From Methylobacterium amylolyticum (lineage in GTDB: Bacteria > Pseudomonadota > Alphaproteobacteria > Rhizobiales > Beijerinckiaceae), in NCBI RefSeq assembly GCF_030700245.1, contig NZ_JAUYZI010000012.1, positions 62,001 through 126,000 of the forward strand: a stretch of DNA of 64,000 nt, read 5' to 3'. A program made the translations under genes and the position numbers. Positions 11,942-19,426 of this stretch are shown here, piece by piece; positions within the stretch are counted from its first letter, which is position 1, and each line of letters begins with the position of its first letter. The notes beneath the pieces are model-generated. The model saw nothing but the letters and a program-made list of their open reading frames with translations, did not search any database and was not told where the DNA came from.

Positions 11942-12105
11942 GTGACGACTCTCCCTGAGCGCTCGCCGCCGACGACGGAGTCGGTTCGGCCCGGGCGAGC
12001 GCGGCTCCCAAGCGTGGCCGAGCCCGGACAGGATAGGCGGACGCGCCGCCGCGGCAAGCGCTCCCGGAGAGAATTTTCCGCCGGGAGGCGGCCCGACGCC
12101 CGAAT

Positions 12106-13188
12106 TCAGATCCAGCCCTGAAGCTCGCGGCGGACCACGTGCTCGATCACGCGCATGCCGAGCTCCGAGTCGTTGAGGCAGGGAATGTAGGCGAAGCGCT
12201 CGCCGCCGTTGCCCTCGAAATAGTGGCGGTTCTCGCCGTCGAGTTCCTCCAGGGTCTCCAGGCAGTCGGCGGTGAAGCCGGGGGCCACGATCGCCATGCG
12301 CTTGACGCCGGACTTGGCCAGCTCCTGCACGGTCTCGTCGGTGTAGGGCTTCAGCCACTCCTCGTTGCCGAAGCGCGACTGGAAGGTGACGCGCATCCGC
12401 TCGGTCGAGAGGCCCAGCGCCTCGCGGATCAGCCGGCCGGTCTTGTGGCACTGGCAGTGATAGGGGTCGCCCTTGAGCAGGTAGCTCTTCGGCACCCCGT
12501 GGAACGAGGTGAGGATCACCTCCGGCTCGAAATCGAGCTTGTCCAACCCCTCGCGGATCGATTGGGCCATCGCCGCGATGTAGACGGGGTCGTCGTGGTA
12601 GGGCGGCGAGACGCGCACGGTCGGCTGCCAGCGCATCTCCATGAGCGCCCGGAACGCCTGATCGCAGGCGGTGGCCGAAGTGGCGGCGGCGTATTGCGGG
12701 TAGAGCGGCACGAGCAGGATGCGGTCGCAGCCCTGGTCGAGCAGCGCCTGAAGGCGGCCCGCCACCTCGGGCTTGCCGTAGCGCATCGCCCAGTCGACGA
12801 CGACGGTGTCGCCCATTGCCGCCTGGAGCCGCTCGGATTGGCCGCGGGTGATGGTCTTGAGCGGGCCCTCGTCCAGCTCGGTATTCCAGACGCTCGCGTA
12901 GTCGCGGCCCTTCGGCCCCGGGCGCTTCGACAGGATGACGAGGTTGAGGAGCGGCCACCAGATCAGGCGCGGCACCTCGATCACCCGCCGGTCGGACAGG
13001 AATTCCTTGAGGTAGCGCCGCATCGGCCAGTAGCTCGTGCCCTCGGGGGTGCCGAGGTTCATGAGCAGCACGCCGACCCGGCCCCAGGCCACGGCCGGAT
13101 GGTCCCCCGGCAGGCTGCCGGCGGCGGGGGCCCGCGGCGCCACGGGCCGGCGATCCGCCAGGGTGGCGGGTTCGACGCGTTCGTTCAT
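12106..13188 (-). CDS. hemH: Ferrochelatase
   Basis: Inserts Fe(II) into protoporphyrin IX, the last step of protohaem synthesis, at the inner face of the membrane. The 360-residue protein has an extra disordered N-terminus (about 37 residues) before the family core VGVLLMNLGTPEGTSYWPMR. The metal/catalytic region is SFHGVPKSYLLKGDPYHCQC, followed by YTDETVQELAKSG and APGFTADCLETLEEL. Length is close to other alphaproteobacterial enzymes. The ATG at 13188 is retained, though a start closer to the core is possible. It is apparently monocistronic or followed by the 52-residue membrane protein. Confidence 0.96.
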   Translation of the reverse strand: MNERVEPATLADRRPVAPRAPAAGSLPGDHPAVAWGRVGVLLMNLGTPEGTSYWPMRRYLKEFLSDRRVIEVPRLIWWPLLNLVILSKRPGPKGRDYASVWNTELDEGPLKTITRGQSERLQAAMGDTVVVDWAMRYGKPEVAGRLQALLDQGCDRILLVPLYPQYAAATSATACDQAFRALMEMRWQPTVRVSPPYHDDPVYIAAMAQSIREGLDKLDFEPEVILTSFHGVPKSYLLKGDPYHCQCHKTGRLIREALGLSTERMRVTFQSRFGNEEWLKPYTDETVQELAKSGVKRMAIVAPGFTADCLETLEELDGENRHYFEGNGGERFAYIPCLNDSELGMRVIEHVVRRELQGWI

Positions 13189-13450
13189 GCCATCGTTCCG
13201 GCGACGGGCGCCGATTCCTTACACGTGTTCCGGGCCGACAGATCGGGGGCGTCGCGCCGATCCGGCCTGCACCGCCTATCTAGGACGCCGACCGCGTCCG
13301 GCGAAGGCCGCTCGGGGGCGGCATGCCGTCCCGACTGGGTCCCCTTCCGTACACGCGGGCCGCGGAGCCCGGCAACCGCCGCCGATCCGTCGTCCCCGCG
13401 ACGGTGCGACCTATCTCGGGCCCATCCGACCGCGTGAGCCGAAGCCAGAG

Positions 13451-14140
13451 ATGACCGACGGACCCGTCGCCGCCGCCCTCGCCCGATTCCGCGAATCCGG
13501 CTCCCCGTGGCTGGCGCTGCCGTTCTTCGCGGACGGCGCGGCCGACGCGGTGGCGGAGCGGGTCGACGCGCGGATCGCGGCGGGGGCGCGGGTCCTGCCG
13601 GAGCCGGACAACATTTTTCGGGCCCTGACGGAGACGCCGCTGCCGGCGGTGCGGGCGGTGATCCTGGGCCAGGACCCCTACCCGACGCCGGGCGATGCCA
13701 ACGGGCTGGCCTTCTCCTATGTCGGCAGCGGCCGGTTGCCGGCCTCGCTGCGGGTGATCCTCGCCGAGGCCGGGTCCGACCGGGCGGCGGGGGGAGACCT
13801 CACCCCCTGGGCGCGGCAGGGGGTGCTGCTCCTCAACAGCGCGCTCACCGTCGAGGCGGGCAAAGCCGGCGCGCACCTGCGCTACGGCTGGGCGGCGCTG
13901 ACCGACGCGGCGGTGCGCGCGGTCTCGGACGGGCCGCACCCGGCGGCCTTCCTGCTCTGGGGCGCCCAGGCCCGGGCCCGGGCCGCGCTGATCGACACGG
14001 CGCGCCACGGGGTGTTCGAGAGCGGCCACCCCTCGCCCCTCAACCGCGCCCGGGATTTTCCGGGATCCGACCCGTTCGGCCGCGCCAACGCGTGGCTGGA
14101 GGCCCGGGGGATCGCGCCGATCGACTGGCGGCTCGGCTGA
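13451..14140 (+). CDS. ung: Uracil-DNA glycosylase (family 1)
   Basis: Removes uracil from DNA to start base-excision repair. The 229-residue product carries the water-activating motif GQDPYP (Asp75; the usual sequence is GQDPYH), the uracil-binding LLLNSALTVEAG, and the HPSPL loop with catalytic His193. The Pro in place of His after GQDPY is a deviation from the E. coli enzyme. The ATG at 13451 fits the shorter N-terminus. It runs rightward between hemH and a leftward secreted-protein gene; no SOS box was seen upstream. Confidence 0.9.
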   Translation: MTDGPVAAALARFRESGSPWLALPFFADGAADAVAERVDARIAAGARVLPEPDNIFRALTETPLPAVRAVILGQDPYPTPGDANGLAFSYVGSGRLPASLRVILAEAGSDRAAGGDLTPWARQGVLLLNSALTVEAGKAGAHLRYGWAALTDAAVRAVSDGPHPAAFLLWGAQARARAALIDTARHGVFESGHPSPLNRARDFPGSDPFGRANAWLEARGIAPIDWRLG

Positions 14141-14148
14141 GACGCGGG

Positions 14149-14577
14149 CTACTGCGCCGGCTTGGCCGGCTCCGCAGGCTTGGTGGCCCCGGGCGCGGCG
14201 CCCTCCGCCGCCGGCTGCTCGGCCCCGGCCGGCAGCAGCACGTTGCGGGCGATGTTGCCCTCCGGCCCGTACTCGCCGGCCACCGCGAGGCAGGCCTGCT
14301 CCCGGTTCATCTGCATCTGGTTCGACATCAGCGTGAACATCATCTGCACGCGGCTGCCGAACGGGCCGCCCGGCTGAACGTCCGCCACCCGGGTTCCCTG
14401 CTTGGCGAGCAGCGCCTCGAACGGGGCGGCGCCGATCCGGTAGCCGCAGACGTTGACGGCGGCGAAGATGTAGGCCGAGAATTCGAGCGCCCGGGGCGAC
14501 GGGGCGTTGCGGATCTCGGCGCAGGCCGGTCCCGCCGCCAGGGCCGCGGCGAGGGCGATGGGAGTGAACGGGCGCAT
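14149..14577 (-). CDS. Secreted protein of unknown function
   Basis: 142-residue precursor with a clear signal peptide (MRPFTPIALAAALAAGPACA). The mature part contains two widely spaced cysteines (NVCGYRIG and EQACLAVAGEYG) that could form a disulfide, and a low-complexity Ala/Pro/Glu tail. GAGG precedes the ATG at 14577. The stop lies 8 nt from the ung stop (convergent). I do not recognise the family; a periplasmic location is inferred from the signal. Confidence 0.75.
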   Translation of the reverse strand: MRPFTPIALAAALAAGPACAEIRNAPSPRALEFSAYIFAAVNVCGYRIGAAPFEALLAKQGTRVADVQPGGPFGSRVQMMFTLMSNQMQMNREQACLAVAGEYGPEGNIARNVLLPAGAEQPAAEGAAPGATKPAEPAKPAQ

Positions 14578-14831
14578 CCAGACCTCACGAGGATCGGGCC
14601 GCCTCTCGCGGGCGGGTTCCGGGACGCGGGATACGCCGCGCTCCGGCCCCGCGCCAGGGTGCGCCCCGCCGCAGGGCGGCGCGGATCCGGGCAAGGCGAG
14701 GGATCGCGTTGAGGGTCCGTTCGCCATGTGCCCGCTTGCCGGCCGCCGCGACCGCCACGGGATCGAAGTGTTAACCCGTCGGCCTCACGCCGGAGTCCGA
14801 TCGCTCGAACGATCAGCCCGGTTCGTCCCAC

Positions 14832-15293
14832 ATGCTCACCCACGCGCCCCACGCTGCCGAAACCCCGATCGTCGGGCTCGCCGCCCCGCTCCGGCCGGCC
14901 GCCGCGCCGCGCGCCCTGCCCCGGACGATCCCGGCGGCGTTCGACCCCCGCGCCTGCGCGGCCTGGGCCGCCGTCGAGGGCTTGGCGCCGGGCGACGCCG
15001 TCGCCCTGATGATGCGCGAGCCGGCCGAGGCCGCTTCCCTCGGCCTCGGTCTCGCCAGGGCCGGGGTGCGCGCCACGTCCCTCGATCCCGGGCTGCGCGG
15101 CGCGGCGCTGGCCAGCGCCTTGACCGCCACCGGCGCGGGTCTCGCCGTGGTCGATTCGGCCCTCGCCGAGGCCTATGCGGGGGTCATGGGCCGGCTCGAC
15201 GCCTATCCGGCGGTCTGGTGGAACGGGCCGGGCGCCGATTTCTGCCGGCTCGACCGGGCGCTCGCCGAGTACGCCGTCCCTGCGGCGCGCTGA
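14832..15293 (+). CDS. Fragment-like protein resembling acyl-CoA synthetase N-terminus
   Basis: 153 residues. The stretch LGLGLARAGVRATSLDPGLRGAALASALTATGAGLAVVDS resembles the part of fatty-acyl-CoA synthetases where non-native ligands are positioned (GLA-x-GAVAALIN-x-NLxG...). No AMP-binding P-loop or adenylate motif is present, so it cannot be an active synthetase. It could be a decayed remnant or a short paralogue with another role. It lies 79 nt upstream of a crotonase gene on the same strand, which would fit an old fatty-acid locus. The similarity was judged by eye and is tentative. Confidence 0.6.
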   Translation: MLTHAPHAAETPIVGLAAPLRPAAAPRALPRTIPAAFDPRACAAWAAVEGLAPGDAVALMMREPAEAASLGLGLARAGVRATSLDPGLRGAALASALTATGAGLAVVDSALAEAYAGVMGRLDAYPAVWWNGPGADFCRLDRALAEYAVPAAR

Positions 15294-15372
15294 GCGCGGG
15301 CTGCACCGCCGGACCCGCCATGCTAGGCTGCCCTCGAAGCCGGCCCCGGGACCGGCCCCCGGGAGGCCCGTC

Positions 15373-16179
15373 ATGTCCGCAGCCCTGTCGATGCCGAGCG
15401 TGGCCGACGCGCCTTTCCTGCTGCGGGAGGATGCGGACGGCGTCGCGATCCTGACCCTGAACCGTCCGGGGGCCCGCAACGCCCTGTCGATGGCCTTGAT
15501 GGGCGCGCTCCAGGACGCGCTCGACGCCATCCGGGACGAGCCCGAAGTGCGGGTCGTGGTCCTCCAGGGCGCCGGCCCCGCCTTCTGCGCCGGCCACGAC
15601 CTCAAGGAGATGCGCGCGACACCCGGCCGCGAGGCCGCCGAGACGGTGTTTCGCACCTGCGCCCGGCTGATGCTGAGCCTCGCGCGCCTGCCGCAACCGG
15701 TGATCGCCCAGGTGCACGGCATCGCCACCGCCGCGGGCTGCCAGCTCGTGGCCACCTGCGACCTCGCCGTCTGCGCCGCGGACGCCCGGTTCGCCACCCC
15801 CGGCGTGCAGATCGGGCTGTTCTGCTCGACGCCGATGGTCGCCCTGTCGCGGGCGGTCCCGCGCAAGGCCGCGATGGAGATGCTGCTGGTCGGGGAGCCG
15901 ATCGACGCCGCCGAGGCGCTGCGGATCGGCCTCGTCAACCGCGTCGTGCCCCGCGACGAGCTGAGCGGCGCGGTGCGGTCGCTGGCCGGCCGGATCGCCG
16001 AGAAGCCGCGCCGGGTGGTGGCGATCGGCAAGGAGGCGTTCGGGCGCCAGCTCGAATTGAGTCTCGACGAGGCCTACGCCTACGCCGCCGAGGTTATGAC
16101 CCGGAACATGCTGATGGCCGACGCGCGGGAGGGCATCGACGCCTTCCTCGGCAAGCGCGAACCGCGCTGGGAGCCCTGA
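15373..16179 (+). CDS. Enoyl-CoA hydratase/isomerase family protein (ECHDC3-like)
   Basis: 268-residue crotonase-fold protein. It has the oxyanion-hole segments FCAGHDLKEMR and GIATAAGCQLVATCDLAV, then the ECHDC3-type TPGVQIGLFCSTPMVAL. The two catalytic glutamates of true enoyl-CoA hydratase are replaced (Gln in GCQL; Gly/Val in TPGVQIG), so ordinary hydration of enoyl-CoA is doubtful. GGGAGG precedes the ATG at 15373. It is next to the synthetase-like fragment. The substrate is unknown. Confidence 0.9.
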   Translation: MSAALSMPSVADAPFLLREDADGVAILTLNRPGARNALSMALMGALQDALDAIRDEPEVRVVVLQGAGPAFCAGHDLKEMRATPGREAAETVFRTCARLMLSLARLPQPVIAQVHGIATAAGCQLVATCDLAVCAADARFATPGVQIGLFCSTPMVALSRAVPRKAAMEMLLVGEPIDAAEALRIGLVNRVVPRDELSGAVRSLAGRIAEKPRRVVAIGKEAFGRQLELSLDEAYAYAAEVMTRNMLMADAREGIDAFLGKREPRWEP

Positions 16180-16308
16180 AGGCCTCAGGCCGAGGGGAGA
16201 ACCCTCGGAGCCTGCCGGCGCGGCGTATCGCGCCCTGTGAGGCCGAGGCGCACCGCGGTAGACTGCTATGGTCGGGCCCGCCTCGCCCGCACCGCCTCGG
16301 AACGGCCG

Positions 16309-16605
16309 ATGAGCACATCCGATCTGCTCGGTCTGACCTGCGCCTTCCTCGGCGCGATGCCGCCGCCGCGCCCGCCGCGGCCGGGCCGCGACGGCCCGAC
16401 CTGGATCGCCGCGCTGGTGATCGGCGCCGTCTGCCTCGCGACGGTGGGACCAATGATCACCATCTGGAGCTTCCACCGCCCGCACGAGGCGATCAAGGCG
16501 CGCTGCCTCGCGCAAGGCGGACGGATCGTCTACGGCGCGCTCGACGGCAGCAATCCCACCTGCGTGCCCGCCGCGACGAGCGCGGCCCACCGCACGCACG
16601 GATAG
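16309..16605 (+). CDS. Small single-span membrane protein
   Basis: 98 residues starting MSTSDLLGLTCAF. A proline/arginine-rich segment (PPPRPPRPGRDG) precedes one hydrophobic span (TWIAALVIGAVCLATVGPMI, about 31-50). The short tail has two cysteines. No family was recognised. It lies between the crotonase gene and the cardiolipin synthase on the same strand, with about 100 nt on each side. Confidence 0.6.
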   Translation: MSTSDLLGLTCAFLGAMPPPRPPRPGRDGPTWIAALVIGAVCLATVGPMITIWSFHRPHEAIKARCLAQGGRIVYGALDGSNPTCVPAATSAAHRTHG

Positions 16606-16701
16606 ACCGCGCGCACGCAGAGGCGGAACGCGGGACCGGTTACAGCGCTTCCGGCTGGGCTATATCCGCCCGGAACCCCGCGAACGGACCCGATCAGCAC
16701 C

Positions 16702-18138
16702 GTGGACAACGCACTCTACCGATGGGTCCAGTCCACCGCGCTGCTGCGGGCGGATGTCGAGGCTCTGCTCGGCCTCGTCCTGGCCGTCGCGGTGACGCTG
16801 CACGCGCTGCTGCGCAAGCGCCGGGTCAGCGTCGCGGTCGGCTGGATCGGGCTGGCGTGGCTGTCGCCGCTGTTCGGCAGCCTCCTCTACGTCACCTTCG
16901 GGATCAACCGCGTGTACCGGCGCGCCCGCCGGATGCGCGGCCGCCCGTCCGAGGCGCCGGAGCCGGCCGATACCGACGACGCGGTCGTGCCGGAGGCGCT
17001 GTGGCCCCTCGACCGGGCCGTCCGGCGCATCGCCGGCGTGCCGGCGATGGCGGGCAACGCGGTGCGGATGTTCCGCAACGGCGATGCGGCCTACCCGGAG
17101 ATGCTCGCCGCGATCCGCGGCGCGCGCCGGAGCGTCGTCCTGTCGAGCTACATCTACCGCGACGACGCCACCGGCCGGGAATTCAGCGCCGCCCTCGCCG
17201 AGGCGCGCGGGCGCGGCGTGCAGGTGCGGGTGATCATCGACGGGATCGGGGGCGGCTACTTCCGCACCCCGACCTACCGCCGCCTGCGGAAGGCCGGGGT
17301 TCCGGCCGCCCTGTTCATGCATTCGGCCCTGCCCTGGCGGATGCCGTTCCTCAACCTGCGCTCCCACAAGAAGCTCTTGATCCTCGACGGGACGGTCGCC
17401 TTCACCGGCGGCCTCAACATCGCGCAGGCGAACCGCGTCGCGACCCGGCCCGAGCACCCGATTCGCGACACGCATTTCCGGCTCGAAGGGCCGGTGGTCG
17501 AGCAGCTCGCCGCCGCGTTCTCGGCCGATTGGGCGTTCGTCGCCGGCGAGAACCTCGACGGGCCGCCGTTCTTCGTCGCCTGCGAGCCGGCCGGCGACAG
17601 CGTCGCCCGCGTCGTCACCTCCGGGCCGGACGCGGACGTGGAGAAGATCGAGCAGGTGGTGATGCAGGCGCTCGCCTGCGCGCAGCGCTCCGCGCGCCTC
17701 GTGACCCCCTACTTCCTGCCGGACGAGTTGGTGACCGGCGCGCTCGCCCAGGCGGCCACCCGCGGCATCACCGTCGACGTCATCATCCCGCGGGTCAGCG
17801 ACCACCATTTCATCGACTGGGCGACCCGGGCCCATCTCGAACCCCTGCTCCAGGCCGGCGTCCGGATCTGGCTCGACGAGCCGCCCTTCGACCATTCCAA
17901 GGCGCTGGTCGTCGACGACGTGTGGTGCTTCGTCGGCAGCGCGAACTGGGACATGCGCAGCTTCCGCCTCAACTTCGAGCTGAACGTCGAGATCATCGAC
18001 GCGGGTCTCGCGGCCGAGCTCGACCGCTTCATGCGCGGGAAGATGGAGCGTCGGCTGACGGCGGCGGATCTCGCCGCGCGCCCCCTGCCCACCCGTCTGC
18101 GCGACGCAGCCGTGCGACTGCTGCTGCCATATCTCTGA
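16702..18138 (+). CDS. Cardiolipin synthase (phospholipase D superfamily)
   Basis: Inner-membrane enzyme that condenses two phosphatidylglycerols to cardiolipin. The 478-residue protein has two N-terminal membrane helices (about 20-37 and 45-66) as in ClsA. Two PLD domains follow: HKKLLILDGTVAFTGGLNI and HSKALVVDDVWCFVGSANWD. The start is GTG at 16702 (MDNALYRWV). Its last 110 bp overlap the 3' end of a convergent EEP-family gene. In E. coli, clsB lies beside the EEP gene ybhP, so the pairing may be functional. Confidence 0.93.
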   Translation: MDNALYRWVQSTALLRADVEALLGLVLAVAVTLHALLRKRRVSVAVGWIGLAWLSPLFGSLLYVTFGINRVYRRARRMRGRPSEAPEPADTDDAVVPEALWPLDRAVRRIAGVPAMAGNAVRMFRNGDAAYPEMLAAIRGARRSVVLSSYIYRDDATGREFSAALAEARGRGVQVRVIIDGIGGGYFRTPTYRRLRKAGVPAALFMHSALPWRMPFLNLRSHKKLLILDGTVAFTGGLNIAQANRVATRPEHPIRDTHFRLEGPVVEQLAAAFSADWAFVAGENLDGPPFFVACEPAGDSVARVVTSGPDADVEKIEQVVMQALACAQRSARLVTPYFLPDELVTGALAQAATRGITVDVIIPRVSDHHFIDWATRAHLEPLLQAGVRIWLDEPPFDHSKALVVDDVWCFVGSANWDMRSFRLNFELNVEIIDAGLAAELDRFMRGKMERRLTAADLAARPLPTRLRDAAVRLLLPYL

Positions 18139-18862
18139 GCCTGCGCGGCTTCGGCTCGTCCGGGGCGGGGCCGAGGTGCACCACGATCGGCCGGTGGTCG
18201 GAGGCGCCCCGCGGCAGCACCGCCGATTCGTGGCAGATCAACCCACGGGCGAGGCAGCGGTCGAGCCGCAGGGGCAGCACCTCGACCATCGCGTGGGTCG
18301 GCCGCCGCGGGCCGACGTCGCGGAAGCCCGGCACCAGGGCCGGCCCGACGATGTTGTAGTCGCCGAGGATCGCGGCCCTCGGCGGCAGGCCGGCCACGAT
18401 CCGGCGGAGCTGGCGGCGGTTCAGCATCTGCCCGTGCGAGAGATGCACGTTGGCTACCCCGAACGTCCCGAGGTCGAGCACTTGGCAGACCCGGTGGACG
18501 AGGGCGCCGGAGGGCAGGCGCACGGTCCGGGGATGGGCCGGGAACGGCGTCGGGCTCCACATGGCGAGGCCGTGGATGCGCCCCGGCAGCGGCGCCCAGG
18601 CGTAGTGGCCGCCGATCCGCTCCTTCAGGAAGCCGATGGCGCGGGTCGCCTCCTGCATCAGCAGCAGGTCGGGCTTCTCCTGCTCCACCAGGGCCGCCAC
18701 GTCGTCGACCGCCGCGCCGACCCGGCGCAGCAGGTTCCAGCTCACGATCTTGAACGTCGATTGCTCCCGGTCGGCCTGCCGGATCGGCAGCGGCGACACC
18801 GCGGCGCGGCTGGCAGGGTCCGCGCTCGGCCCCCCCGTCGCCGGGTCGAACTGACTCTCCAT
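18029..18862 (-). CDS. Endonuclease/exonuclease/phosphatase (EEP) family protein
   Basis: 277-residue protein with the EEP fold: FKIVSWNLLRR, LLMQEAT (metal-binding Glu), VANVHLSHG, ILGDYNI and the terminal ASDHRPIVVHL. Members cut DNA or dephosphorylate lipid or nucleotide substrates. Association with a cardiolipin synthase recalls the E. coli clsB-ybhP pair, which hints at a lipid or membrane role, but this is inference. The 37 residues before the core are disordered. The C-terminal 35 or so residues lie in the region overlapping the synthase gene and are Arg/Pro/Ser-rich; they look dispensable. No signal peptide is visible. Confidence 0.88.
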   Translation of the reverse strand: MESQFDPATGGPSADPASRAAVSPLPIRQADREQSTFKIVSWNLLRRVGAAVDDVAALVEQEKPDLLLMQEATRAIGFLKERIGGHYAWAPLPGRIHGLAMWSPTPFPAHPRTVRLPSGALVHRVCQVLDLGTFGVANVHLSHGQMLNRRQLRRIVAGLPPRAAILGDYNIVGPALVPGFRDVGPRRPTHAMVEVLPLRLDRCLARGLICHESAVLPRGASDHRPIVVHLGPAPDEPKPRRLRDMAAAVARLRRADGWAGGARRDPPPSADAPSSRA

Positions 18863-18883
18863 CCAGACCGCCTCCCCAGACCG

Positions 18884-19357
18884 TCACGCTTCAACGCGCG
18901 CGCGGCCGCCGCGTTCGATGCCCCCGCGCGGCGCGCCCGGCAGGCTCTCGCGCAGCACCGCCCGCAGGGCCGGTTCCAGGCCGCGCAGCTCCGCGAGGTG
19001 CGCGGCGGTGAGCCCGCGCAGCAGCGCCTCCGCCCGCGGCGTGAGCGCCAGTTCCACGCGCCGCCTGTCCTCGGTGCCCCGCGCCTTGGTGAGCAGGCCG
19101 CCCTCGACCATGCGGCTGACCAACTCGGCGGCCGTGTGCGGCGCGATCAGGAGCTGCTCGGCGAGGAAGCCCACCGTCGGTGCGCCCTCCCCCCGGTGGC
19201 CGGCGAGCGCCAGCAGCGCCTGATGCTGCTGGGGCGGCAGCCCCTCCCGCGCCGCGGCCGCCTCGCTGAAGGCCAGGAAACGCCGCAGCCGGTAGCGGAA
19301 GGCGGCCAGCGCCGCGTACTGGTCGGATGAGAGATCGTCGCCCGCGCCCTGCGCCAT
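18884..19357 (-). CDS. MarR-family transcriptional regulator
   Basis: 157-residue winged-helix regulator. The HTH region reads TVGFLAEQLLIAPHTAAELVSRMVEGGLL, followed by the wing TKARGTEDRRRVELALTP. It is divergent from a ClC-type channel gene with 69 nt between starts. That spacer contains an inverted repeat (19403-19415) that could serve both genes. The ligand is unknown. The stop lies 21 nt from the start of the EEP gene on the same strand. Confidence 0.92.
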   Translation of the reverse strand: MAQGAGDDLSSDQYAALAAFRYRLRRFLAFSEAAAAREGLPPQQHQALLALAGHRGEGAPTVGFLAEQLLIAPHTAAELVSRMVEGGLLTKARGTEDRRRVELALTPRAEALLRGLTAAHLAELRGLEPALRAVLRESLPGAPRGGIERGGRARVEA

Positions 19358-19402
19358 CGCTTGCCTCCGGCCCCCACCGTAATGTATCGCATCACGACAT
19401 AT

Positions 19403-19415
19403 ATCACACGGTGAT
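19403..19415. promoter_or_regulatory. Inverted repeat between MarR and ClC genes
   Basis: ATCAC-ACG-GTGAT, a 5-bp perfect inverted repeat, sits 11 nt before the ClC start inside the A+T-rich divergent spacer (19380-19420). It is a plausible MarR operator. The arms are short and the assignment rests on position. Confidence 0.45.
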
Positions 19416-19426
19416 CGGGAGAGGTT

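Noticed and set aside
12061..12087. CTCCCGG...CCGGGAG hairpin after hemH
   Set aside because: 13-nt loop with the T run inside it, so not terminator-like.
16237..16308. Upstream extension of the small membrane protein
   Set aside because: Arg-rich leader without conservation features; the ATG at 16309 directly precedes the helix-bearing sequence.
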